Shown here: positions 51,920 through 59,343 of the stretch, piece by piece
Layout: each line of letters starts with the position of its first letter
Position numbering within the stretch: position 1 is the stretch's first letter
Assembly (NCBI RefSeq): GCF_900177725.1
Contig: NZ_FXAT01000002.1
Coordinates: 496,001-560,000, forward strand
Direction: 5' to 3'
DNA from: Paraburkholderia susongensis
GTDB taxonomy: Bacteria > Pseudomonadota > Gammaproteobacteria > Burkholderiales > Burkholderiaceae
DNA: 64,000 bases
Translations under genes and position numbers: made by a program
The notes under the pieces: model-generated
The model's database searches: none
Told to the model about the DNA's origin: nothing
Seen by the model: the letters and a program-made list of their open reading frames with translations, nothing else

Positions 51920-53109
51920 GGTTTCACCGATGCGGTTGCGCAGCCGGCCGGCAGTTCGCGTGCGTGGCGCCGCGCGTGCACCTGCTCGTAGACGTTCAGA
52001 TAGCGCTCGGCCATCGCCTGCCAGCTCAGCGTCGCCGCGACGCGGCGCGCGGTTTCGCCAAGACACCGCGCGTAGTCGGGGTCGCTCGCGAGCCGCACGA
52101 CCGCCGCCGCAAGCGCACTCGCATCGTTCGGATCGTCGAGCACGATGCCGCTGCCCGACGTAATCACTTCCGCGCCGCCGGCCGTGCGCACCGTAATCAC
52201 CGGCAAACCGGCGGAGAGCGCTTCGAGCAGCACGAGCCCCATCGGTTCGTAGCGCGAAGGAAACACGAACGCATCGACCGAGCGCATCAGCGCGGGCATG
52301 TCCATCACCATGTCGGTGAAGTGAACCCGGTCGCTCAACCCGAGCGCTTGCACGAGCGCCGGATACGGGCTGTTGTGCAGAATCCCCGCGACCGCGAGAT
52401 GCACGTTGGCGGGCGTATGCACGAGCGCATGCAGCACGGTGTCGAGATTCTTGCGCGACATGCGCAGATCGCCCGCGAAGAGCAGCATGAACGGCGCCTG
52501 CGGCAAGCCGAAGCGCGCGCGTTCCGGCGCGCCGGGCGTGAATTCGCCGACGTCCACACCGTTGTGAATCACCTCCATGCGCTTCGCGCCGATGCCCAAT
52601 GCGCCGACCTCGCTCGCCACCTTCTGCGAGACCGGCACGATCACCTCGGCATGGCGGAACGCCCATTTTTCGCAGCCGATGTTCAGCAGCGTGTAGATCA
52701 CCTGATACGCGTGATAGAAACTGCGCAGCAAACGAAACGGGTAGAAGCCGCAGCGATACCAGCCGTCGTGCACGAAGTGCGCCGCGTTGACGTCCGCGCG
52801 CGCCCACGCGATGAAGCCGTTCACGTGCACGATGTCGAATTCGCCGCGATGCGCGCGAATCCATGCACCGCAACGCCACGCGAACATCTGGTATTGAACG
52901 AGCCGGCTCGGCAGGCGGCTTCTCGCGATCTGCACGAAGCGCACGCGCGGGTGCGCGACGAGTTCGGGCGCCGCTTCGGCGGCGAGCAGCGTCACGCTAT
53001 GGCCGGCCGCGAGCGCGGCCTGCACGATCTCGTAGTTGACGCGCCCTTGCCCATCGTTCTTGCGCACCACGTGGGTGACGATCAGAATCCGCATCCTGTT
53101 GTCCTTCAT
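51916..53109 (-). CDS. Glycosyltransferase family 4
   Basis: 397 residues; ATG 53094 (MRILIVTHVV) is a possible alternative start. GT-B fold: RILIVTHVVRKNDGQGRVNY, FDIVHVNGFIAWARADVNAA, MEVIHNGVDVGEFTP, LLFAGDLRMSRKNLDTVLHA and the donor motif SRYEPMGLVLLEALSAGLPV. It starts 27 bases after the polymerase/ligase gene. Three GT4 enzymes in one operon plus the GT2 suggest a repeat unit of about four to five sugars. Confidence 0.94.
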   Translation of the reverse strand: MKDNRMRILIVTHVVRKNDGQGRVNYEIVQAALAAGHSVTLLAAEAAPELVAHPRVRFVQIARSRLPSRLVQYQMFAWRCGAWIRAHRGEFDIVHVNGFIAWARADVNAAHFVHDGWYRCGFYPFRLLRSFYHAYQVIYTLLNIGCEKWAFRHAEVIVPVSQKVASEVGALGIGAKRMEVIHNGVDVGEFTPGAPERARFGLPQAPFMLLFAGDLRMSRKNLDTVLHALVHTPANVHLAVAGILHNSPYPALVQALGLSDRVHFTDMVMDMPALMRSVDAFVFPSRYEPMGLVLLEALSAGLPVITVRTAGGAEVITSGSGIVLDDPNDASALAAAVVRLASDPDYARCLGETARRVAATLSWQAMAERYLNVYEQVHARRHARELPAGCATASVKP

Positions 53110-53136
53110 CTGGCTATCTTTGTGTTTGTCTTGTGC

Positions 53137-54684
53137 TTATCCCGCGTTGCGCGAGGGAACCATGCGGGACGTGTCGCGGCCTTCGCGCGCGTAGCGCAGC
53201 GAAATCACCGGCAGCGTCGCGCAGATAAAGAAGAACATCCCCGAGACCGACGTGAGCGTGTTGACGAAAACCATCATCGTGACGATCGAGACCGCCACGC
53301 CCACGCCGGCATTCGCGAGCAGGTCGCCGGGCCGCTGACGGCTCGCGCGAAACGCGCGCCACAGCATCATCAGCACGCCGCTCACGTAGAGCAGCGTGCC
53401 GGGCCAGCCCATCACGAACGGCACTTCCATGAGGCCGCTGTCGAAGTCGAGCATGGCCGGCGCCGCGGAGTTGTCCGAGAGCTTGGTGCCGAGCCCTGTG
53501 GTGCCGAGGCCCTCCCCCGCGATGTTGGAGAGCGCCGACGAGAAGAAGGTCTTGTAGAACTCGGTGCGCGCCTGATAGCTGGTGTCCTGACCGATGTTCT
53601 GCATGGTGTCGAAACGCGCGATCACCGGCGCCGCGATCTGATCGATCATCATGAGCGGCGTCGCCATCACCGCGAGTCCGATCGCCCCGGCGAGAAGCCG
53701 CAGGCGGTTCCTGCCGTTCAACATCAGGAACAGATAGACGAGCGCGACGGCGAAGCCCCCCCACGCGCTGCGCACACTCGTGAACAGCAGCACCGGCACG
53801 CCGACGCAGCCGAGCACGATGCGCATCTTGCCGCGCGCCGCGAACGACATCAGCAGGATCGCCATCAGCGTGACCGCGAACGGGCCGCTGGAATTCATCG
53901 TGCTGCTCACGCGCATGCCGAACGGCACGGGATGCCCTTCGGAGGCCATCTTCGAGGCGATCAGCCAGAACGCGTCCCATGGCATCGGCGCAACGAATTC
54001 GACGAGGCCATACACGCTCATCAGCAGTCCGCCGTAAATGAAGGTCTTCAGCAGCACGCGGTGATAGTCGGGATAGTGGCGCCACGTGACCACCAGATAG
54101 AACGCGACCATCACCGGATAGAGCCACGTGATCAGCGCATAGATCGCGGCCCCCGGCCCGACCTGCGCGAACCCGATCACGAACGCGTACAGCAGCGCGG
54201 CCACGATCAGCACGAGCGGAGCGGCGCGCCGCTGGCCGAGCTTCGACATATGCTTGAGCAAGGTCAGGCCCGTGAGCGCAACCGCGGCGAGCGGCGCGAT
54301 CATGATGAGGCTCTGCTGGTTGAACGAGCCGTTGGCGAAATCCGCGAGCCGCCGCACCTCGGGTGCAAGGAAAAAGAGCCAGCAGACGAAGCCGAGGTAA
54401 TGCGCGGGCGAGCGCAGGTACAGCACGAGCGCGACGGCGAATGCGCCGAGCGGAAACAGGTATTCGGCAAGATGGCCCTGATGCAGCAGGATCAGCGCGA
54501 GCGTCGCGCCGAACAGCAGCAGCGGCAGGCGCAACGGATGACGAAGGCCCTGCGCGCGCACGCCGGCCACGGGCTTCGCTGCGGCGAACTTCGCGGCCCG
54601 GGCTGGCTCTGCCGCCGCACTGGCGCGCGCGGGCATCGGCAGGCGCACCTGCGCGCTCGACGGTGTCACAAGCATGCGCGACAT
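53137..54684 (-). CDS. O-antigen ligase/Wzy-like polymerase membrane protein
   Basis: 515 residues from ATG 54684; the frame continues upstream but overlaps the GNAT gene. About 10-12 transmembrane helices. The family core is visible: RVSSTMNSSGPFAVTLMAIL, RIVLGCVGVPVLLFTSVRSA (with the RS-x-W-G motif), a long periplasmic loop with DTSYQARTEFYKTFFSSA, and GEGLGTTGLGTKLSDNS, which resembles the G-x-GxG-G end of the Wzy/WaaL loop. It should polymerise or ligate undecaprenyl-linked sugar units in the periplasm. Its start shares one base with the GNAT stop codon. Confidence 0.9.
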   Translation of the reverse strand: MSRMLVTPSSAQVRLPMPARASAAAEPARAAKFAAAKPVAGVRAQGLRHPLRLPLLLFGATLALILLHQGHLAEYLFPLGAFAVALVLYLRSPAHYLGFVCWLFFLAPEVRRLADFANGSFNQQSLIMIAPLAAVALTGLTLLKHMSKLGQRRAAPLVLIVAALLYAFVIGFAQVGPGAAIYALITWLYPVMVAFYLVVTWRHYPDYHRVLLKTFIYGGLLMSVYGLVEFVAPMPWDAFWLIASKMASEGHPVPFGMRVSSTMNSSGPFAVTLMAILLMSFAARGKMRIVLGCVGVPVLLFTSVRSAWGGFAVALVYLFLMLNGRNRLRLLAGAIGLAVMATPLMMIDQIAAPVIARFDTMQNIGQDTSYQARTEFYKTFFSSALSNIAGEGLGTTGLGTKLSDNSAAPAMLDFDSGLMEVPFVMGWPGTLLYVSGVLMMLWRAFRASRQRPGDLLANAGVGVAVSIVTMMVFVNTLTSVSGMFFFICATLPVISLRYAREGRDTSRMVPSRNAG

Positions 54685-55217
54685 CACAGCAACTCGAAGG
54701 TATCGACGAACGACGCGCCGTTGCGCGCGCGCCGCCGCGAGTTGACGCGCGGCTGGCCGCCGTGCCCCTGGCGCGTGAGTCCGATGAACGCCACGCCATG
54801 TTCGAGGTACGGCCCCTCCGTCTTGCGAAAGCCGAACTGCTCGTAGAAGCCGCGCAGGCCGAGCGGCGCGCTCACGCGCGCGGCGCGTCCCGGCCAGCGT
54901 TCGGAGACCGCGTCGAGCACGCGCTCGATCAGCAGCTCGGCGGTGCCGTCGCCACGCCGCAGCGGGCTCGTGAGCACCTTGTCGATCGTGATTTCCGGAT
55001 CTTCCGCATCGCCGGGCTGCACGCGCGCATAGGCGAGGATCGGCATGGGCCGCGCCATGTCCTCGGTAGCGAACACGTGCAACGCGTGTTCGTCGCGGCC
55101 ATCGGCATCGAGGCACACGTGCGACTGTTCGACGACGAACACCGCGCTGCGCGCTCGCAGCACAACATACAACTCACGTGCAGACAGCTGATCGAATTCC
55201 AGCGTTTTCCAGTTCAT
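54684..55217 (-). CDS. GNAT family N-acetyltransferase
   Basis: 177 residues from ATG 55217 (GGGGAGCGTG upstream). The start NWKTLEFDQLSARELYVVLR and RSAVFVVEQSHVCLDADGRD are typical of ElaA-like GNATs. The acetyl-CoA loop region is TSPLRRGDGTAELLIERVLD, and the final fold is LGLRGFYEQFGFRKTEGPYL. It is the first gene of the polysaccharide operon, so it may acetylate a sugar amine, or be a regulatory acetyltransferase. Faces the carrier-protein operon across 387 bases. Confidence 0.88.
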   Translation of the reverse strand: MNWKTLEFDQLSARELYVVLRARSAVFVVEQSHVCLDADGRDEHALHVFATEDMARPMPILAYARVQPGDAEDPEITIDKVLTSPLRRGDGTAELLIERVLDAVSERWPGRAARVSAPLGLRGFYEQFGFRKTEGPYLEHGVAFIGLTRQGHGGQPRVNSRRRARNGASFVDTFELL

Positions 55218-55604
55218 CACGCTCCCCGGCGGTCAACAGGTTCGGCGGGGCCGGCAGCGAGCGCCACGCCCGACGGCATGGCTCGACACGACGGCTCCTT
55301 GTCATGGGCTACACGGTACGTCCGCAAAACGCGTGTTTCCGTGCGGCATCGCACTGACGCTGGGCTTTGACAATTCTTAAATAGCGGTCATCGGAGCGCG
55401 GCATCACCGTGCGCCCTCATCGCAAGCGACCCATGGGCGCCGCGGGCACATGACGGCGATGCGCATGAGTTCGCTCGCGCCATGCCGCGATGAAGCAGAC
55501 CGGACCGATCCAATACGAAACAAGAAACACGAAACAAGACCACCGACGATCGTTTTACGTCAGGGCCATTCAGTTGAACGTTGAACCTCAAGGGGGACCG
55601 CACC
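55218..55604. promoter_or_regulatory. Divergent promoter region of the two EPS operons
   Basis: 387 bases with no gene. A TTGACA hexamer at 55367-55372 faces the carrier-protein operon, but no good -10 is at proper distance. No palindrome strong enough to name as an operator. AGGGGGACC, the ribosome site of the carrier protein gene, is at the right end. Confidence 0.45.
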
Positions 55605-55859
55605 ATGATGAAAACCGCATTGAGACGCATCCTTTCCGAAGCCGCCCGCCTGGAAGTGCCGGTGGACGGCCTCGCCGATGACGCCGACCTCTACGCCGCA
55701 GGCCTTTCCTCGCTCGCGACCGTGCATCTGATGCTCGCGATGGAAGACGAATTCGACGTTGAGATTCCGGACCGCATGCTCACGCGCCGGCTCTTTTCGA
55801 GCATCGACTCGATGGCCGCGGCGATCACCGAACTACAACAGGCGAAGGCGGCAGCATGA
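55605..55859 (+). CDS. Acyl carrier protein (aminoacyl carrier protein)
   Basis: 84 residues from ATG 55605. Four-helix ACP pattern: LRRILSEAARLEVPVDGLAD, then DADLYAAGLSSLATVHLMLA with Ser36 in the DSL-equivalent position (SSL) as the phosphopantetheine site, then MEDEFDVEIPDRMLTRRLF. The G-L-S-S variant instead of D-S-L is seen in carriers that serve amino acid:[carrier protein] ligases. It overlaps the dehydrogenase gene by 4 bases and lies two genes before the ligase, so an aminoacyl load is likely. Confidence 0.9.
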   Translation: MMKTALRRILSEAARLEVPVDGLADDADLYAAGLSSLATVHLMLAMEDEFDVEIPDRMLTRRLFSSIDSMAAAITELQQAKAAA

Positions 55860-57145
55860 GCGCCCCGCTGCTGGACGCGGCCACGGCCGCGCAGGCCGGA
55901 GGCGGCGCAGCGGCCTGCACGGTGGCGCTCACGGCGCTCGGCCCCGAACCCGAATGGCGCGCAGCGGCGCATCGTTGCGCCGCCATCGCCGCGCAATACG
56001 CCGATGCGGTGGACCGCGAAGCACGCTTCCCCGCTGAAGCATTCGAAGCGCTCAAGCGCGAACGTTTGCTCTCGGCGATGGTGCCCGCCGCATTCGGCGG
56101 CGCGGGGCTCTCGCTCGCCGACATCGGCGCGATCTGCGAAACGCTCGCTCAGGGCTGCGCCTCGACCGCGATGATCTACGCGATGCATCAGATCGAGGTT
56201 GCGTGCATCGACGCGCATCGCGGCGACTCGGCATGGCAAGCGCAGCTGCTCGCGCAACTGGTCGAGCAGCAATGGCTGCTCGCATCGGCGACGTCCGAGG
56301 AAACCATCGGCGGCAACATGCGCACGAGCGCGTGCGCAGTCGAGCTCGATGGTGCGCGCTTTCGGATCGAAAAGCTCGCACCGACGATCTCGTATGGCGC
56401 TTACGCGGACGGCATTCTCGTCACGGCACGGCGCACCGCGGAGTCGAGCGCCTCGGACCAGGTGCTGATCGTCGTGTTGCGCGGCGAGACCCAGCTCGAA
56501 AAGCGCGGCGGCTGGGATTCCATGGGCATGCGCGGCACCTGCAGCGAGGGCTTTCGCCTCGTCGCCACGGGCGCGGCCGAACAGATTCTCGCGACACCGT
56601 TTGCCGAAATCGCCGACCAGACCATGCTGCCGGTCTCGCACACGCTGTGGGCCTCGGTCTGGACCGGCATCGCGGTCAATGCGGTCGATCGCGCGAAGGC
56701 CTTCTTCCGCGCCCAGGCGCGCTCGAAGCCCGGCACGATGCCGCCGTCGGGCCTGCGCCTCGCCGAAGCGGTGGGCCTGCTGCAGATGATGCAGGCGCGC
56801 CTGTCGGTTGCGCTCGGCGCCGCGCATCTCGCGTATCAGAGCCATCAGGCGCGTCAGGCATGCGACGCCGGTCCGCAGCCCGACACGCCGCTCGCGGCCC
56901 AGCTCGGCTTCGCGTCGGACATGAACACGCTGAAAACCAGCATCTCGAACACCGCGCTGCAGGTCGTCCATGAAGTGCTGATGATCTGCGGCATGGCGGG
57001 TTACAAGAACGGCACGCCGTACAGCGTCGGGCGCCATCTGCGCGACCTGCACTCCGCGCCTTTGATGATTAACAACGATCGTATTGCGCAGAACACCGCG
57101 AGCCTGTTGCTCGCGCAACGTCCTGCCACTCCGGGGAGATCCTGA
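55856..57145 (+). CDS. Acyl-CoA dehydrogenase family flavoprotein
   Basis: 429 residues. Family segments: AIAAQYADAVDREARFPAEA, then FEALKRERLLSAMVPAAFGG and GLSLADIGAICETLAQGCAS near the N-terminus. The middle is HQIEVACIDAHRGDSAWQAQ with LASATSEETIGGNMRTS, and the late part FASDMNTLKTSISNTALQVV plus MICGMAGYKNGTPYSVGRHL is the C-terminal helical domain. It binds FAD. In clusters with aminoacyl carrier proteins such enzymes are thought to oxidise the carrier-bound amino acid. The catalytic Glu cannot be fixed by eye. Overlaps the carrier gene by 4 bases and abuts the ligase gene. Confidence 0.9.
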   Translation: MSAPLLDAATAAQAGGGAAACTVALTALGPEPEWRAAAHRCAAIAAQYADAVDREARFPAEAFEALKRERLLSAMVPAAFGGAGLSLADIGAICETLAQGCASTAMIYAMHQIEVACIDAHRGDSAWQAQLLAQLVEQQWLLASATSEETIGGNMRTSACAVELDGARFRIEKLAPTISYGAYADGILVTARRTAESSASDQVLIVVLRGETQLEKRGGWDSMGMRGTCSEGFRLVATGAAEQILATPFAEIADQTMLPVSHTLWASVWTGIAVNAVDRAKAFFRAQARSKPGTMPPSGLRLAEAVGLLQMMQARLSVALGAAHLAYQSHQARQACDAGPQPDTPLAAQLGFASDMNTLKTSISNTALQVVHEVLMICGMAGYKNGTPYSVGRHLRDLHSAPLMINNDRIAQNTASLLLAQRPATPGRS

Positions 57146-58216
57146 ATGAACATGATGACCGATACCGCCGCTGCCGCTGCCGCCACTGCCGCCGCCGAAG
57201 CGAGCCCCACAGTGGAGTCGTCGCTCACGCTGCGCGACGAGATGCTGGCCGCCGGCCTGCTGATCGATACCGGCGAAAACGGCCTCTATGGCCGCAGTCA
57301 GATTTTCGAGGACGTGCTGGAAGGTCTGAACACGGCGATCACGCATCTGGGACGCGATCAGGAACCCGAAGTACTGCGCTTTCCGCCCGCGATGCGCCGC
57401 ACCGACTTCGAGGACAGCGAGTATCTGAAGAGCTTCCCGCATCTCGCAGGCACGATCCATTCGTTCTGCGGCAACGACATGGGCCATCGCCGCCTGCTAA
57501 CCGCGCTCGACGACGCGATGGCCGAGCGCGACGACGATCGCAGCGACGCATGGATGGAGCAGCAGAAACCGACACGCATCGTGCTGACGCCGGCCGCCTG
57601 CTATCCGATCTATCCGGTGATGGCGCGGCGCGGCGCGCTGCCCGCCGGCGGCCGTACGGTCGATGTGCTGTCGTACTGCTTCCGCCATGAGCCCTCGCTC
57701 GATCCGGGCCGCATGCAGATGTTCCGCATGCGCGAATACGTGCGGCTCGGCAGCCCCGAGCAGGTGATGGCGTTCCGCCAGATGTGGATCGAACGCGGCT
57801 CGCTGCTCGTCAAGCTGCTGCAGTTGCCCGTCGAGATCGATCTCGCGAACGATCCGTTCTTCGGCCGCGGCGGCAAGATCGTCGCCGACAGCCAGCGCGC
57901 CCAGGCGCTCAAGTTCGAGCTGCTGATTCCGGTCGCCGATCCGCGCGGCAAGACGGCCTGCCTGTCGTTCAACTATCACATGGACCACTTCGGCGCGCTC
58001 TGGAAGATCCCCTGCGAAGACGGCGCCGTCGCGCATACCGGCTGTGTCGGCTTCGGCATGGAACGCATCACGCTCGCGCTGTTCCGTCATCATGGGCTCG
58101 ACGTGAACGCCTGGCCCGACGACGTGCGCGCGCTGCTGTGGGGCGACACCGGAACGCGCATCGCGCAGGCGATGCAGACCATGCAGGCCCCGGCTGCCGC
58201 CGGGGACGGTGCATGA
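57146..58216 (+). CDS. Amino acid--[carrier protein] ligase (class II aaRS-like)
   Basis: 356 residues, without a tRNA-binding domain. Class II motif 2 is YCFRHEPSLDPGRMQMFRMR (177-196) and motif 3 is GFGMERITLAL (302-312). Cys152 (TPAACYPIY), Glu197 (MREYV) and Cys300 (HTGCVGF) have the spacing of the zinc site in characterised ligases, which are homologues of the atypical archaeal seryl-tRNA synthetase. Those enzymes adenylate Gly or Ala and load it on a carrier protein phosphopantetheine instead of tRNA. About 25 Ala-rich residues precede the fold. Starts at the base after the dehydrogenase stop and overlaps the DUF1839 gene by 4. Confidence 0.93.
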   Translation: MNMMTDTAAAAAATAAAEASPTVESSLTLRDEMLAAGLLIDTGENGLYGRSQIFEDVLEGLNTAITHLGRDQEPEVLRFPPAMRRTDFEDSEYLKSFPHLAGTIHSFCGNDMGHRRLLTALDDAMAERDDDRSDAWMEQQKPTRIVLTPAACYPIYPVMARRGALPAGGRTVDVLSYCFRHEPSLDPGRMQMFRMREYVRLGSPEQVMAFRQMWIERGSLLVKLLQLPVEIDLANDPFFGRGGKIVADSQRAQALKFELLIPVADPRGKTACLSFNYHMDHFGALWKIPCEDGAVAHTGCVGFGMERITLALFRHHGLDVNAWPDDVRALLWGDTGTRIAQAMQTMQAPAAAGDGA

Positions 58217-59286
58217 ATCCGTTGCCGACACCGGCGGCGGCCGGGGCGTTCGCGGCGCAGCAACTGCCGCGGCGCCCCGCAGGCCTGTCCTTGCCTCCGG
58301 GCAGCGCGGTCCTGCCAGGCGCTCGCGCGCGGTTGCGCGAGCACGTGCCGCACGCGCTGCATCAGGGCGAGCGCGTGTGGCAGGAGACCAACTGCTACGT
58401 CGATCTGTGGATCGAACTGCTGCATGGTTTCGGGCTCGAGCCGCGCGCGGCGCTCGCCTTTACTGTGACGCAGGATTTCGAGGGCGATCAGTTCACCTTC
58501 TTCAAGTTTCCGCTCGAAGACCTCGAACATCTGTACGGCACGCAGGTGCAGGAACTCGCGATCTACGACTCGCTCGAAACGCGCGTGCTCACGCAGGCGC
58601 TGCGCGGTCATACGGTGCTTCTCGAAGTGGACAGCTATTACCTGCCCGATACGCGTGCGACCGCGTATCGCAGCCAGCATACGAAGACTACGATCGGCAT
58701 CGATTCCATCGATATCGCCGCACGCCGCATCGGCTATTTTCATAACGCTGGCTACTATCAGCTCGAAGGCGAGGACTACGACGGCGTGTTGCGCAAGCTG
58801 CCGCATTTCGCCGCGCAACCCGATGTGCTGTTCCCGTACGTCGAGTTCGCCAAGCAGGCGCGGCCCGCGCTCGAAGGCCTCGCGCTCGCGGAAGCCTCGG
58901 CGGAACTGTTGTGCGCGCATCTCGAGCGGCGTCCGCTCATCAATCCGATTTCGCAATGGCGTGCCGCGTTTCCCGCGCATCTCGACACGCTATTCGAACA
59001 CGGCGAGGCGTACTTCCACCTCTACGCGTTCAATCTGATGCGTCAGCTCGGCGCGAACTTCGAGTTTCTCTCCAAGTATCTGCTGTGGCTGATCGCGCAA
59101 GGCTTCGAGATTCCGCCGGAGATTCCGGCCGCGGCGCAACGTATCGCGTCGGAGTCGATGGTGATGCAGTTCAGGCTCGTTCGCGCCATCGCGCGCGGAC
59201 GTCGCGACGCGTGCGAAGACTGCTTCGACGTGCTCGAAAGCGCTTATGAAAAAACGCTGCCGCCGCTCGCTGCGCTCGTGCGTTGA
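58213..59286 (+). CDS. DUF1839 family protein
   Basis: 357 residues from ATG 58213, overlapping the ligase stop (ATGA). DUF1839 landmarks: VWQETNCYVDLWIELLHGFG, FTVTQDFEGDQFTFFKFPLE, LEVDSYYLPDTRATAYRSQH and KTTIGIDSIDIAARRIGYFH, followed by NAGYYQLEGEDYDGV. The conserved Cys, Asp, Tyr and His residues resemble those of the papain-like C39-type fold seen in some nonribosomal and transglutaminase-like proteins. DUF1839 genes are usually found with aminoacyl carrier protein ligases, and a role as aminoacyl transferase is my inference. Confidence 0.9.
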   Translation: MNPLPTPAAAGAFAAQQLPRRPAGLSLPPGSAVLPGARARLREHVPHALHQGERVWQETNCYVDLWIELLHGFGLEPRAALAFTVTQDFEGDQFTFFKFPLEDLEHLYGTQVQELAIYDSLETRVLTQALRGHTVLLEVDSYYLPDTRATAYRSQHTKTTIGIDSIDIAARRIGYFHNAGYYQLEGEDYDGVLRKLPHFAAQPDVLFPYVEFAKQARPALEGLALAEASAELLCAHLERRPLINPISQWRAAFPAHLDTLFEHGEAYFHLYAFNLMRQLGANFEFLSKYLLWLIAQGFEIPPEIPAAAQRIASESMVMQFRLVRAIARGRRDACEDCFDVLESAYEKTLPPLAALVR

Positions 59287-59343
59287 CACACCAGACGCGC
59301 GCACTTCGCACCTTGCGCCGCGCGGATTTCCCAGGAACTCGCC

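Noticed and set aside
51964..54846. 960-codon plus-strand frame across the GT4 and polymerase genes
   Set aside because: Very His/Arg/Glu-rich antisense shadow typical of high-GC DNA.
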